From: LMUY01 sp964235495
GTDB lineage: Bacteria; Pseudomonadota; Alphaproteobacteria; Acetobacterales; Acetobacteraceae
Direction of reading: 5' to 3'
Length of the DNA: 64,000 nt
Assembly (NCBI GenBank): GCA_964235495.1
Contig: CAXSAX010000006.1
Location: 1 to 64,000, forward strand
The translations under genes and the position numbers were made by a program. The notes below the pieces were generated by a model that searched no databases, was not told the origin of the DNA, and worked only from the letters and a program-made list of their open reading frames with translations. This document shows, in pieces, positions 27,335-35,063 of this stretch; position 1 is the stretch's first letter, and each line of letters starts with the position of its first letter.

Positions 27335-28543
27335 ATGGACCTGAGCTTCACCGCCGAAGAGCGCAGCTTCCGCCAGGAGATGCGCGAGTTCTTCCGCAAC
27401 CAGATCCCGGCCGAGATCCGCCGCAAGGCCGGCAAGGGCGAGCACGTTTCCAAGCAGGACCTAGTGATCACCCAGCAGGCCATGAACAAGGCCGGCATCG
27501 CCGTGCCGCACTGGCCGGTGGCGTGGGGCGGCAAGGACTGGACCAGCGTGCAGTCCTATATCTGGCTCGACGAGATGCAGACCGCCTCCGTGCCGGCGCC
27601 GCTCGCGTTCAACACCTCCATGGTCGGCCCGGTGATCGCGCAGTTCGGCAGCGAGGCGCAGAAGCAGCGCTTCCTGCCCGCCACCGCAAACCTGGATATC
27701 TGGTGGTGCCAGGGTTTCTCCGAGCCCGGCGCCGGGTCCGACCTGGCCAGCCTGCGCTGCACGGCGCGGCGCGAGGGCGACGAGTGGGTGGTCAACGGCC
27801 AGAAGACCTGGACCACGCTGGCGCAGTACGCCGACTGGATCTTCTGCCTATGCCGCACCGACCCCGCGGCGGCCAAGCGGCAGGAGGGCATCTCCTTCAT
27901 CCTGATCGACATGACGACGCCGGGCATCACGGTGCGCCCGATCCAGACCATCGACGGCGGCCACGAGGTGAACGAGGTGTGGTTCGACGAGGTGCGGGTG
28001 CCGGCGGAGAACCTGGTCGGCGAGGAGAACCGCGGCTGGGACTACGCCAAGTTCCTGCTCGGCAACGAGCGCGTCGGCATCGCCCGCGTCGGCGTGTCCA
28101 AGGCGCGGCTGATGCGGCTGCGCGAGCTGGCCAAGCTGGAGCGGGTCGGCGACAAGCCGATGATCGAGGACCGCCACTTCCGCGAGAAGCTGACCGCCGT
28201 GGAGATCGAGCTGCGCGCGCTGGAGATGACGCAGCTCCGCGTGGTGGCCAGCGACGGGCACAACAAGCACGGCAAGCCGAATCCGGCCAGCTCCATCCTC
28301 AAGATCAAGGGCTCCGAGATTCAGCAGGCGACGACCGAGCTGCTGATGGACCTGGTGGGGCCGTACGCCATGCCTTACAGCGCCGAGGTGGAGCCGGAGG
28401 GCGACAACGACCCGATGTCGATCGGCCCGGACTACGCGGCCGAGGCGGCGCCGACCTACTTCAACTGGCGCAAGGTTTCGATCTACGGCGGCTCGAACGA
28501 GATTCAGCGCAACATCGTGGCCAAGGCGATCCTCGGGTTCTGA
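27335..28543 (+). CDS. Acyl-CoA dehydrogenase (first of pair)
   Basis: A 402-residue FAD-dependent acyl-CoA dehydrogenase. Domains in order: N-terminal helical (MDLSFTAEERSFRQEMREFF), middle beta (QGFSEPGAGSDLASLRCTA, VNGQKTWTTLAQYADWIFCL), C-terminal helical (RNIVAKAILGF at the end after IYGGSNEIQ). The Glu in GGSNEIQ is where many family members position the C-terminal FAD/acyl contact. It oxidises acyl-CoA to 2-enoyl-CoA and passes electrons to ETF. The ATG follows a GGGAG ribosome binding site. It is paired with a second, shorter dehydrogenase; such pairs often form heteromeric enzymes acting on steroid side chains or branched acids. Confidence 0.92.
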   Translation: MDLSFTAEERSFRQEMREFFRNQIPAEIRRKAGKGEHVSKQDLVITQQAMNKAGIAVPHWPVAWGGKDWTSVQSYIWLDEMQTASVPAPLAFNTSMVGPVIAQFGSEAQKQRFLPATANLDIWWCQGFSEPGAGSDLASLRCTARREGDEWVVNGQKTWTTLAQYADWIFCLCRTDPAAAKRQEGISFILIDMTTPGITVRPIQTIDGGHEVNEVWFDEVRVPAENLVGEENRGWDYAKFLLGNERVGIARVGVSKARLMRLRELAKLERVGDKPMIEDRHFREKLTAVEIELRALEMTQLRVVASDGHNKHGKPNPASSILKIKGSEIQQATTELLMDLVGPYAMPYSAEVEPEGDNDPMSIGPDYAAEAAPTYFNWRKVSIYGGSNEIQRNIVAKAILGF

Positions 28544-28552
28544 CGCTGTTCA

Positions 28553-28577
28553 CCCCTCCCTGCTCGGGAGGGGTTTT
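28553..28577 (+). terminator. Terminator-like hairpin between the two acyl-CoA dehydrogenase genes
   Basis: CCCCTCCC, loop TGCTC, GGGAGGGG followed by TTTT: a textbook factor-independent terminator shape. It lies 10 bases after the first dehydrogenase stop and 18 before the second start. It may reduce rather than stop readthrough. Confidence 0.6.
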
Positions 28578-28594
28578 CCAACGAGCGAGGCTTC

Positions 28595-29737
28595 ATGGAT
28601 TTTGACCTGAACGACGACCAGCGCCTGCTCAAGGACAGCGTGGACCGCCTGATCAGCGACAAGTACGGCTTCGACCAGCGCCGCGGCTTCATGGCCGAGC
28701 CCGGCGGATGGAGCCGGGCCATGTGGGCGCAGTTCGCTGAATTGGGGCTGCTCGGCCTGCCGTTCTCCGAGGAGCTGGGCGGCTTCGGCGGCGGCCCGGT
28801 GGAGAGCATGATCGTGGCCGAGGCGTTCGGCCGCGCCCTGGTGGTGGAGCCGTACCTCGCCACCGTGGTGCTCGGCGGCGGCCTGATCCGCCGCGCCGCC
28901 GACGCGGCGATGCAGGCGGAGCTGCTGGGCCAGGTGGCCGCGGGCGAGCTGCTGCTGGCCTTCGCCCACGTGGAGCGGCAATCCCGCTACGAGCTGCACA
29001 ACGTCTCCACCATCGCCCGTCCGGACGGCGGGCGCTGGCGGCTGGAGGGCGAGAAGGGCGTCGTGCTGCATGGCGACACCGCGAACAAGCTGCTGGTCAC
29101 CGCCCGCACCGCCGGGGGCACGCGGGACCGCACGGGCATCGGCTTGTTCCTGGTCGATGTGCCGAGCGAGGGCGTCTCCGTGCGCGGCTATCCGACGCAG
29201 GACGGGCTGCACGCGGCGGAGGTCTCCCTCGCCGGCGCCACTGGCATCCCGCTCGGCGACCCGGCAGGCGCGCTGCCGCTGGTGGAGCGCGTGGTGGACG
29301 AGGCGCTCGCCTTTCTGGCCGCCGAGGCGGTCGGCGTCATGGAGTCCATGCACGCCAGCACCATCGACTACATGAAGCAGCGCAAGCAGTTCGGCCGCGC
29401 CATCGGCGACTTCCAGGCGTTGCAGCACCGGGCGGTGGACATGTACGTGCTGCTGGAGCAGGCCCGTTCCATGGCGCTGCTGGCGACGATGATGGCAGAC
29501 GAGGACGATGCCGTTGAGCGCCATAAGGCGGCAGCGGCGGCGAAGGTGCAGATTGGGCGCTCCGGCCGCAAGCTCGGGCAGGAGGCGATCCAGCTTCACG
29601 GCGGCATCGGCGTGACCATGGAATACATGGTCGGCCACCACTTCAAGCGCATGTCGATGATCGAGCTGATGTTCGGCGATGCCGACAGCCACCTCGAAAA
29701 GCTGGCCGAGATGGGCGGGGTGCTGGAGGCGGCGTGA
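28595..29737 (+). CDS. Acyl-CoA dehydrogenase (second of pair)
   Basis: A 380-residue acyl-CoA dehydrogenase, more diverged than its upstream neighbour. It has MDFDLNDDQRLLKDSVDRLI, LLGLPFSEELGGFGGGPVES, a shortened middle domain (ELLLAFAHVERQSRYELHNV), RKQFGRAIGDFQALQHRAVDMY and AIQLHGGIGVTMEYMVGHHF. The middle-domain FAD motif GSD of the partner is missing. This is the usual pattern in the non-catalytic or less catalytic subunit of heterotetrameric acyl-CoA dehydrogenases. GAGG precedes the ATG. It ends the plus-strand catabolic block. Confidence 0.9.
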   Translation: MDFDLNDDQRLLKDSVDRLISDKYGFDQRRGFMAEPGGWSRAMWAQFAELGLLGLPFSEELGGFGGGPVESMIVAEAFGRALVVEPYLATVVLGGGLIRRAADAAMQAELLGQVAAGELLLAFAHVERQSRYELHNVSTIARPDGGRWRLEGEKGVVLHGDTANKLLVTARTAGGTRDRTGIGLFLVDVPSEGVSVRGYPTQDGLHAAEVSLAGATGIPLGDPAGALPLVERVVDEALAFLAAEAVGVMESMHASTIDYMKQRKQFGRAIGDFQALQHRAVDMYVLLEQARSMALLATMMADEDDAVERHKAAAAAKVQIGRSGRKLGQEAIQLHGGIGVTMEYMVGHHFKRMSMIELMFGDADSHLEKLAEMGGVLEAA

Positions 29738-29751
29738 CCGCCCCCAGGCTT

Positions 29752-29812
29752 TGACCCTTACAACGAGGTGTTCAGAGGACTTGGTCCTCTGACAGGACCC
29801 CGCTCTGCTCCG
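29752..29812. repeat. Dispersed intergenic hairpin element, copy 4 (short)
   Basis: Lies between the convergent acyl-CoA dehydrogenase and small glycine-rich protein genes. The core is CAACGAGGTGT and a 9-bp hairpin at 29772-29792 (TCAGAGGAC, loop TTG, GTCCTCTGA). The outer pair is T-A where the other copies have C-G, so both arms changed together. The 3' GGGGTTCGGGG block is lost. Confidence 0.7.
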
Positions 29813-29820
29813 CCTCGGTG

Positions 29821-30075
29821 CTATTGAGCGGTGTTCTGCTGGTAGCCGCTCTGCTGCTGCTGCGCTGCGGCCAGCGCGTTGCGGCGGCGGACGACGGCGG
29901 CGTGATGGCCGAGGGCGCATCCGGCCGCGGCGCCCAGGATGGCGTGGTGGCCGGCATAGTGGCCGCCCACCCCGCCGATCGCGGCGCCCGACAGGCAGCC
30001 GATCGCCTCAGCCTGGCGCGGCATCATGGCCGAGCCGGCGGTGACCAGCATGGCGAAAGCGAGAAGAGACTTCAT
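29821..30075 (-). CDS. Small exported glycine-zipper-like protein
   Basis: An 84-residue protein with a signal peptide (MKSLLAFAMLVTAGSAMMPRQAEA). A glycine/alanine-rich hydrophobic core follows (GAAIGGVGGHYAGHHAILGA, then AAGCALGHHAAVVRRR), and the tail is rich in Gln. It has Cys and paired His-His residues. The spacing GxxxG resembles glycine-zipper membrane-inserting proteins. It is paralogous to its tandem neighbour 28 bases upstream, with the same GG(V)GGH..AGHHA.LGAAAGCA.GHH pattern. Start ATG 30075. Function unknown; it may be a cell-envelope or metal-binding protein because of the His pairs. Confidence 0.75.
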   Translation of the reverse strand: MKSLLAFAMLVTAGSAMMPRQAEAIGCLSGAAIGGVGGHYAGHHAILGAAAGCALGHHAAVVRRRNALAAAQQQQSGYQQNTAQ

Positions 30076-30103
30076 GGATAGGCTCCGGATTTGAGAGAGA
30101 GGG

Positions 30104-30322
30104 CTACTGCGCGGGCTGGGCCTGCGCCGCAGCCTTCTTCTTGGCCTCATGATGGCCCACGGCGCAACCCGCCGCGGCGCCCAGCAGGGCATGATGCCCG
30201 GCCATGTGGCCGCCGACCCCGCCCACGGCGGCGCCGGACGCGCAGCCCACGGCATGGGCGGATTGCGGCAGCGCCGCGACGGAGACGGCGAGGGCGGCAG
30301 CGACGGCGATCATGGTCTTCAT
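30104..30322 (-). CDS. Small exported glycine-zipper-like protein (tandem paralogue)
   Basis: A 72-residue relative of the preceding gene. The signal peptide is MKTMIAVAAALAVSVAALPQSAHA. The core is GAAVGGVGGHMAGHHALLGA and AAGCAVGHHEAKKK, and the tail is Lys/Ala/Gln. The Cys-Gly and His-His positions are shared with the paralogue. AGGAGC precedes the ATG. The two genes are probably one operon and arose by duplication. No function can be assigned. Confidence 0.75.
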   Translation of the reverse strand: MKTMIAVAAALAVSVAALPQSAHAVGCASGAAVGGVGGHMAGHHALLGAAAGCAVGHHEAKKKAAAQAQPAQ

Positions 30323-30373
30323 GGCAAAGCTCCTGGTTTGGCAACGAACGCCCGAAACGCTGGCGCGTTCTTG

Positions 30374-32014
30374 TTACGCGGCGTCATTGTGCATCAGATG
30401 CAGGCTATACTGTGTCCGAAGTGCAAGCTTGTTGATCTTTCCGGTCGCCGTGTGCGGCAATTCGGCCACGGCCAGCACAGCGTCCGGCAGCCACCATTTC
30501 GGCACGTGGCCTTCGTAGCTGGCCAGCAGCGCCGCCGGGTCAATGGTGCGGCCTTCCTTGGGCACGACCAGCAACAGCGGGCGCTCGTCCCATTTCGGAT
30601 GGCGGGCGGCGATGATGGCGGCCTCCGCCACGTCCGGGTGCGCCACGGCGATGTTTTCCAGGGTGATGGAGCTGATCCACTCGCCGCCGGACTTCACCAC
30701 GTCCTTGGAGCGGTCGGTGATGGTCATGTAGCCGTCCGCGTCGATGCTTGCCACGTCCCCCGTGGCGAACCAGCCCTCCGCGTCCGCGCCGCCGGCCTTG
30801 TTGACGCCGTAGTAGCCGCTGCACACCCAATGGCCGCGCACCAGGAGGTCGCCGAATGCCACCCCGTCCCACGGCAGGGCGACGCCCTCGCCGTCTACGA
30901 TCTTCATCTCCATGCCGTAGATGCCGCGGCCCTGGTTCAGCCGGCGCTGCGCCACCGCGTCCGGCGTCATCGCCGCCTCGCCGGCCTTGGGATGGTTGTA
31001 GGTGCCGAGCGGGCTGGTCTCCGTCATGCCCCAGGCATGGTCCACCCGCACCCCGTATTCGCGGGCGAAGGCGTCGATCAGCATCGGGGGGCAGGCGGAG
31101 CCGCCGATCACCAGCGAGCGCACCGTGTCCAGCCGCTCGCCCGACGCGCGCAGGTGCTGCAGCAGCCCCATCCAGATGGTCGGCACCCCGGCGGAGGTGG
31201 TGACGCGCTCGGCGTTCATCAGCGCGGCGAGGCTGGCGCCGTCCAGGTGGCGGCCCGCCAGCACCAGCGCCGCCCCGGCCATGGGGGCGGCGAACGGTGC
31301 GCCCCAGGCGTTGACGTGGAACATCGGCACCACGGGCATCGACCGGTCGGTGGCGCGCAGGCCCATCACGTCCGCCATGTTGATGGCGTAGGCGTGCAGC
31401 ACGGTGGAGCGGTGGCTGTAGAGCACGCCCTTGGGTCGCCCCGTGGTGCCGGAGGTGTAGCACAGCCCGCCGGCGGTCCGCTCGTCGAACTCCGGCCAGG
31501 CGTAGTCCTCGTCCGCCTCCGCCATGAGCGTCTCGTAGCAGTGCAGCGCCATGCCGGGGGCCAGCGGCACGTCCGGCATGTGGGCCGCGTCCGTCATCAT
31601 CACGACGTTGCGGACGGCGATGTGGGGCGCCAGGGCTTGCAGCAGGGGGGCGAAGGTCGTGTCGGCGAACAGCACCGCGTCGTCCGCGTCGTTCACGATG
31701 AAGGCGATGTCCGCCACGCCGAGGCGGGGGTTGATGGTGTGGCACACAGCGCCCATGCCGGGGGCGGCGTAGTAGGCTTCCAGGTGGCGGTGGCCGTTCC
31801 AGGCCAGCGTGCCCACGCGGTCACCGGGCTTGATGCCGAGGCGGTGCAGCACGCGCGCCAGCCGCCGGGTGCGACGCCCGGTCTCGGCATAGGTCGTGCG
31901 GTGGAGGGCGCCTTCGGCTGTCTTGGACACGATCTCGGTGCTCGCGTGGTTGCGGGCGGCGTGCTCCAGGATGGACGAGATCATCAGCGGGCGCGTTTGC
32001 ATCAATCCGAGCAT
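30374..32014 (-). CDS. Acyl-CoA ligase, medium/long-chain type (AlkK-like)
   Basis: A 546-residue ANL ligase that activates fatty acids to CoA esters. A3 P-loop LCYTSGTTGRPKGVLYSHRS has the intact Lys, unlike the ligase at 24.4 kb. VVPMFHVNAWGAPFAAPMAG, HAWGMTETSPLGTYN, GWFATGDVASIDADGYMTIT, DRSKDVVKSGGEWISSITLE and the A10 region LPHTATGKINKLALR are all present. The VKSGGEWISS form is typical of the AlkK / long-chain fatty-acid ligase subgroup. The ATG at 32014 follows GGGGGA. It faces the plus-strand catabolic block and may widen its substrate range. Confidence 0.92.
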   Translation of the reverse strand: MLGLMQTRPLMISSILEHAARNHASTEIVSKTAEGALHRTTYAETGRRTRRLARVLHRLGIKPGDRVGTLAWNGHRHLEAYYAAPGMGAVCHTINPRLGVADIAFIVNDADDAVLFADTTFAPLLQALAPHIAVRNVVMMTDAAHMPDVPLAPGMALHCYETLMAEADEDYAWPEFDERTAGGLCYTSGTTGRPKGVLYSHRSTVLHAYAINMADVMGLRATDRSMPVVPMFHVNAWGAPFAAPMAGAALVLAGRHLDGASLAALMNAERVTTSAGVPTIWMGLLQHLRASGERLDTVRSLVIGGSACPPMLIDAFAREYGVRVDHAWGMTETSPLGTYNHPKAGEAAMTPDAVAQRRLNQGRGIYGMEMKIVDGEGVALPWDGVAFGDLLVRGHWVCSGYYGVNKAGGADAEGWFATGDVASIDADGYMTITDRSKDVVKSGGEWISSITLENIAVAHPDVAEAAIIAARHPKWDERPLLLVVPKEGRTIDPAALLASYEGHVPKWWLPDAVLAVAELPHTATGKINKLALRTQYSLHLMHNDAA

Positions 32015-32090
32015 GGGTCCCCCCTGCGCCGGGTTGGCCCCAGCGTCATGGGCAAGCATAGCGGCGGCGGTGGGGCGGTGCCACTGCGCC

Positions 32091-33494
32091 TTACGCGCGC
32101 AGCTTCTCCGGCTTGCCGCTGAACCCGGCGACCAGCTCCGCCAAGTGCCCCATCTCGTTCAGCCGCAGCCCCGGCAGCGCTGCCGGCTTGCGGCCACCCT
32201 GGGCGATGCGCCGGGGCATGCAGGCGGAGGCGAAGCCGAGCTTCTGCGCCTCCTTCAGCCGCGCGTCCGCCTGCGCCACCTGCCGCACCTCGCCGGACAG
32301 CCCCACTTCGCCGAAATACACCGCGCCCGCGTCGGTCGGCGTCTCGGTGGCGGCCGAGGCGAGGGCCGCCGCCACCGCCAGGTCCGCCGCCGGCTCGTTC
32401 ACGCGCAGGCCGCCCGCCACGTTCAGGTACACGTCGTGCGCCGAGAGCCGCAGCCCGGCCCGGCTGTCCAGCACCGCCAGCATCATCGCCAGCCGGCCGG
32501 CCTCCCAGCCGATCACCGAGCGGCGCGGGCTGCCGCCGGCGTTGGGCGCCAGCAGCGCCTGCACCTCCACCAGCACCGGGCGGGTGCCCTCCAGGCCTGC
32601 GAACACCGCTGACCCGGCGATGTTGCCGCGGCGCTCCGCCAGGAACAGCGCGGACGGGTTCGGCACCTCCGCCAGCCCCGCCTCCGTCATGGCGAACACG
32701 CCGATCTCGTCGGTGGCGCCGAAGCGGTTCTTCACCCCGCGCAGGATGCGGAACTGGTGGCCGCGGTCGCCCTCGAAGTACAGCACCGCATCGACCATGT
32801 GCTCCAGCACCCGGGGCCCGGCGATGGCGCCGTCCTTGGTGACGTGGCCCACCAGCACGAGGGCGAAGCCGCGCGCCTTGGCCGCCCGGATCAGCTCGAA
32901 CGAGCAGGCGCGCACCTGGCTCACGGTGCCGGGTGCGGAGTCGATGGTGTCCATCCACATGGTCTGGATCGAGTCGATCACCACCATGGCGGCGTCCGCC
33001 GCGCCGTCCAGGGCGGCGATGATGTCGCGCACGTTGATGGTGGCGGCGAGTTCGAGCTTGGCGTCCGCCAGCCCAAGCCGCCGGGCGCGCAGCCGCACCT
33101 GGTCCACCGATTCCTCGCCGGTGATGTACAGCACCCGGCGGCCCATGCGGGCGAGCGAGGCGGCGGCCTGCAGCAGCAGGGTGGACTTGCCGATGCCCGG
33201 GTCCCCGCCCACCAGCACGGCGGAGGCCGCGACCAGCCCGCCGCCCAGTACCCGGTCCAGCTCGGCGATGCCGGTCTGCGCACGCGGCGGCGGGTCCGCG
33301 GTGCCGGCCAGGCCGACGAAGTCGAGCCGGGAGGCTTTGGCGCTGGGGCTGCTGGGCTTGCCGAGGCCGGGGCGGGCCTCGGCGGGTTCCTCGACGATGG
33401 TGTTCCATTCGTTGCAGGCCTCGCAGCGCCCAGCCCATTTCGGGGTGACGGCGCCGCAGGACTGGCAGACGAAGCGGGATGCGGATTTGGCCAT
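32091..33494 (-). CDS. radA: DNA repair protein RadA
   Basis: A 467-residue RecA-like branch-migration protein that helps process recombination intermediates. It has the N-terminal zinc finger (FVCQSCGAVTPKWAGRCEAC), Walker A GGDPGIGKST near residue 100, Walker B MVVIDSIQTMWMD, and the RadA-specific KNRFG motif in RGVKNRFGATDEIG. The C-terminal Lon-protease-like domain (DVYLNVAGGLRVNEPAADLA to the end) lacks protease function in this family. The ATG at 33494 begins MAKSASRFVC, which is the family start. Its usual neighbours dnaB and alr are further right, separated by mlaEF and an AT-rich island. Confidence 0.95.
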   Translation of the reverse strand: MAKSASRFVCQSCGAVTPKWAGRCEACNEWNTIVEEPAEARPGLGKPSSPSAKASRLDFVGLAGTADPPPRAQTGIAELDRVLGGGLVAASAVLVGGDPGIGKSTLLLQAAASLARMGRRVLYITGEESVDQVRLRARRLGLADAKLELAATINVRDIIAALDGAADAAMVVIDSIQTMWMDTIDSAPGTVSQVRACSFELIRAAKARGFALVLVGHVTKDGAIAGPRVLEHMVDAVLYFEGDRGHQFRILRGVKNRFGATDEIGVFAMTEAGLAEVPNPSALFLAERRGNIAGSAVFAGLEGTRPVLVEVQALLAPNAGGSPRRSVIGWEAGRLAMMLAVLDSRAGLRLSAHDVYLNVAGGLRVNEPAADLAVAAALASAATETPTDAGAVYFGEVGLSGEVRQVAQADARLKEAQKLGFASACMPRRIAQGGRKPAALPGLRLNEMGHLAELVAGFSGKPEKLRA

Positions 33495-33636
33495 GGGGGA
33501 GAGGTCGCGCGGGGGAGGGGGCGGGTCAAGGAGGGGGTGAGCAGGCTTGCCGAGATCGCCAAGGCCCACGCCGGACATGCTGCTTTGGCGCTTGTCCCTA
33601 GTCCCCACCGTCATGGCCAGGCTTGACCCGCCCACC

Positions 33637-33681
33637 CATGCCGAAATTGCGAAATCGGCATGATCGGCCGAGATTATCGGC
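33637..33681. repeat. Inverted-repeat cluster upstream of the AT-rich island
   Basis: CATGCCGA / TCGGCATG with a 10-base spacer (33637-33662), then GCCGA / TCGGC with a 5-base spacer (33667-33681). The two share CCGA/TCGG half sites, so four half sites lie in 45 bases. It sits about 90 bases before the truncated antitoxin-like gene and upstream of radA in the other direction. A relic operator is plausible. Confidence 0.5.
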
Positions 33682-33771
33682 TGTAACACCTAGCAGGCAT
33701 TTCGACAGGCTCGGGATAGATGTGCGCTGGATCATCGCGACCCGGATTGCAGGTAGGAAGAATTAAACCGT

Positions 33772-33981
33772 ATGACACGTGAGCCAATGACGTTGGAGCA
33801 AATCAAGGCGAGCTGCCCCAAAGTGGACCGCGCTAAAGTCGCGGCGACGACGGAGGAAGAAATATGCCGTCACCAGATTGAGGATGGTGAGAGCCCTGAT
33901 GCGCCGCTGCCATTCCAGCCAACATCAAGCACGTGCGCTATCACCAAAGATTCGAGGAAACCGATGAGCATGCCTCAGTGA
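33772..33981 (+). pseudogene. Truncated HTH antitoxin-like gene (N-terminal remnant)
   Basis: An open frame of 69 codons whose first 50 or so residues (MTREPMTLEQIKAS, VDRAKVAATTEEEI, IEDGESPDAPLPFQPT) resemble the N-terminal arm of small XRE-type antitoxin/regulator proteins with toxin partners. In those proteins a helix-turn-helix follows at this point. Here the sequence changes to an unrelated tail (SSTCAITKDSRKPMSMPQ) and stops. The first part is GC-rich like the chromosome and the following DNA is AT-rich, so a junction at about 33,920-33,930 is likely. AGGAAG lies upstream of the ATG. It may still be translated but should not bind DNA. The family link is from memory. Confidence 0.5.
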
Positions 33982-35042
33982 CCATCATTGCATCTATCCA
34001 GCGGTTTGATGGAATCCTGACTATTTCTGACATTGCACTATCAGCGCCGAAAAGGATTGGCAGAGCCGATTTGGAATTACCGCTTTCTAGGTTGGCTTTC
34101 TCCAGGTCTGTTCCACCGAAAAACGTTAAGTCTCAAAAATATCAGTTTGTAGGAAATATTCAGAAAACCGTGTTCTTCGGTGTAAACTCATTTGCACTTT
34201 GGGCAGGCTCGCCCTTATTTGCATCAAAAATTATTAAGGAACTTGCAAGATTGTCAGAACTACGTCTGTGGACAACACTCGACGATGTAGTTGAGCAGTC
34301 AGGCTTGACGCTGGCTGAGATTGACTTAATATCACTTATAGTTTTTCGTGATGTAGGCAGTAAAATAGTTCAGGAAGCTTTAAATACCAGACACCTTCGT
34401 AAGTCTTCTGCGTCTATAATCTATGATGGTACAGGATCATTTCCCGGCATTGAGGACGTAGATGACAGATTGTTTGATGATGATTACTCAAGTTTTATTC
34501 GTTTATTTTATGATAGAATTACATTGATGCTGATGGGCGACATTGTCACTCAAAGTAACTTCTTCTTTAGCTTCGGAGGCTGGTTCGAGCTTACAAGCAT
34601 TGAGCAATCGTTGTTTAGTAAAACGCCTTATGCGGTGAAAGTATGGGTACTCAATGGCGATAACGTCTTTGATGGTCCTGCCTATGTTTCAGGTTATCGA
34701 GAACATGATCTACTAATATTCTACCTCGACAAGATGGCTAAAACTGCACCTTTGCCAATCTTTATACCTGATTTCCTCAAACGATCGGGACGCCAAAAGT
34801 GGGATGGGTTTTCGCCTGACCAGCCTCATGAGTTAGAGTTTCACTTGATATACTATGCAGACCTTAAACGTACGATGTGCACTGTTTTAAACAAGAGCAA
34901 CTTGGCTATAACGTTACGTGTTGACCGATATCAGTGCGATTGGAGTATAAATCCAGAATTTTTGAAGTTGTTGCATAAAGCTCTAAAGAGGGGAGAGCTA
35001 ATAGGTCATAGAATATCCACCCTATCATCTTGGAAGGAGTAA
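33933..35042 (+). CDS. Unrecognised 369-residue protein in AT-rich island
   Basis: A long open frame starting at GTG 33933 whose base composition is strikingly AT-rich compared with every neighbour, which indicates recent horizontal acquisition. The product is soluble, with no signal peptide or membrane helix. The N-terminal 90 residues (SVTIIASIQRFDGILTISDI, then TVFFGVNSFALWAGSPLFAS and KIIKELARL) faintly resemble the strand-turn-strand and helix of proteasome-like Ntn hydrolases, but no catalytic Thr/Ser/Cys at the N-terminus is evident. The rest has DDRLFDDDYSSFIRLFYDR and KRSGRQKWDGFSPDQPHELE. I do not recognise the family. The start is uncertain because the frame overlaps the antitoxin remnant. 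Confidence 0.7.
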   Translation: MRYHQRFEETDEHASVTIIASIQRFDGILTISDIALSAPKRIGRADLELPLSRLAFSRSVPPKNVKSQKYQFVGNIQKTVFFGVNSFALWAGSPLFASKIIKELARLSELRLWTTLDDVVEQSGLTLAEIDLISLIVFRDVGSKIVQEALNTRHLRKSSASIIYDGTGSFPGIEDVDDRLFDDDYSSFIRLFYDRITLMLMGDIVTQSNFFFSFGGWFELTSIEQSLFSKTPYAVKVWVLNGDNVFDGPAYVSGYREHDLLIFYLDKMAKTAPLPIFIPDFLKRSGRQKWDGFSPDQPHELEFHLIYYADLKRTMCTVLNKSNLAITLRVDRYQCDWSINPEFLKLLHKALKRGELIGHRISTLSSWKE

Positions 35043-35063
35043 TTTAAATAGAGGTGTTTTTTG

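Noticed and set aside
33690..35060. AT-rich island as a prophage or integrative element
   Set aside because: No integrase, transposase, attachment-site duplication or tRNA target is visible; only one intact gene is present.
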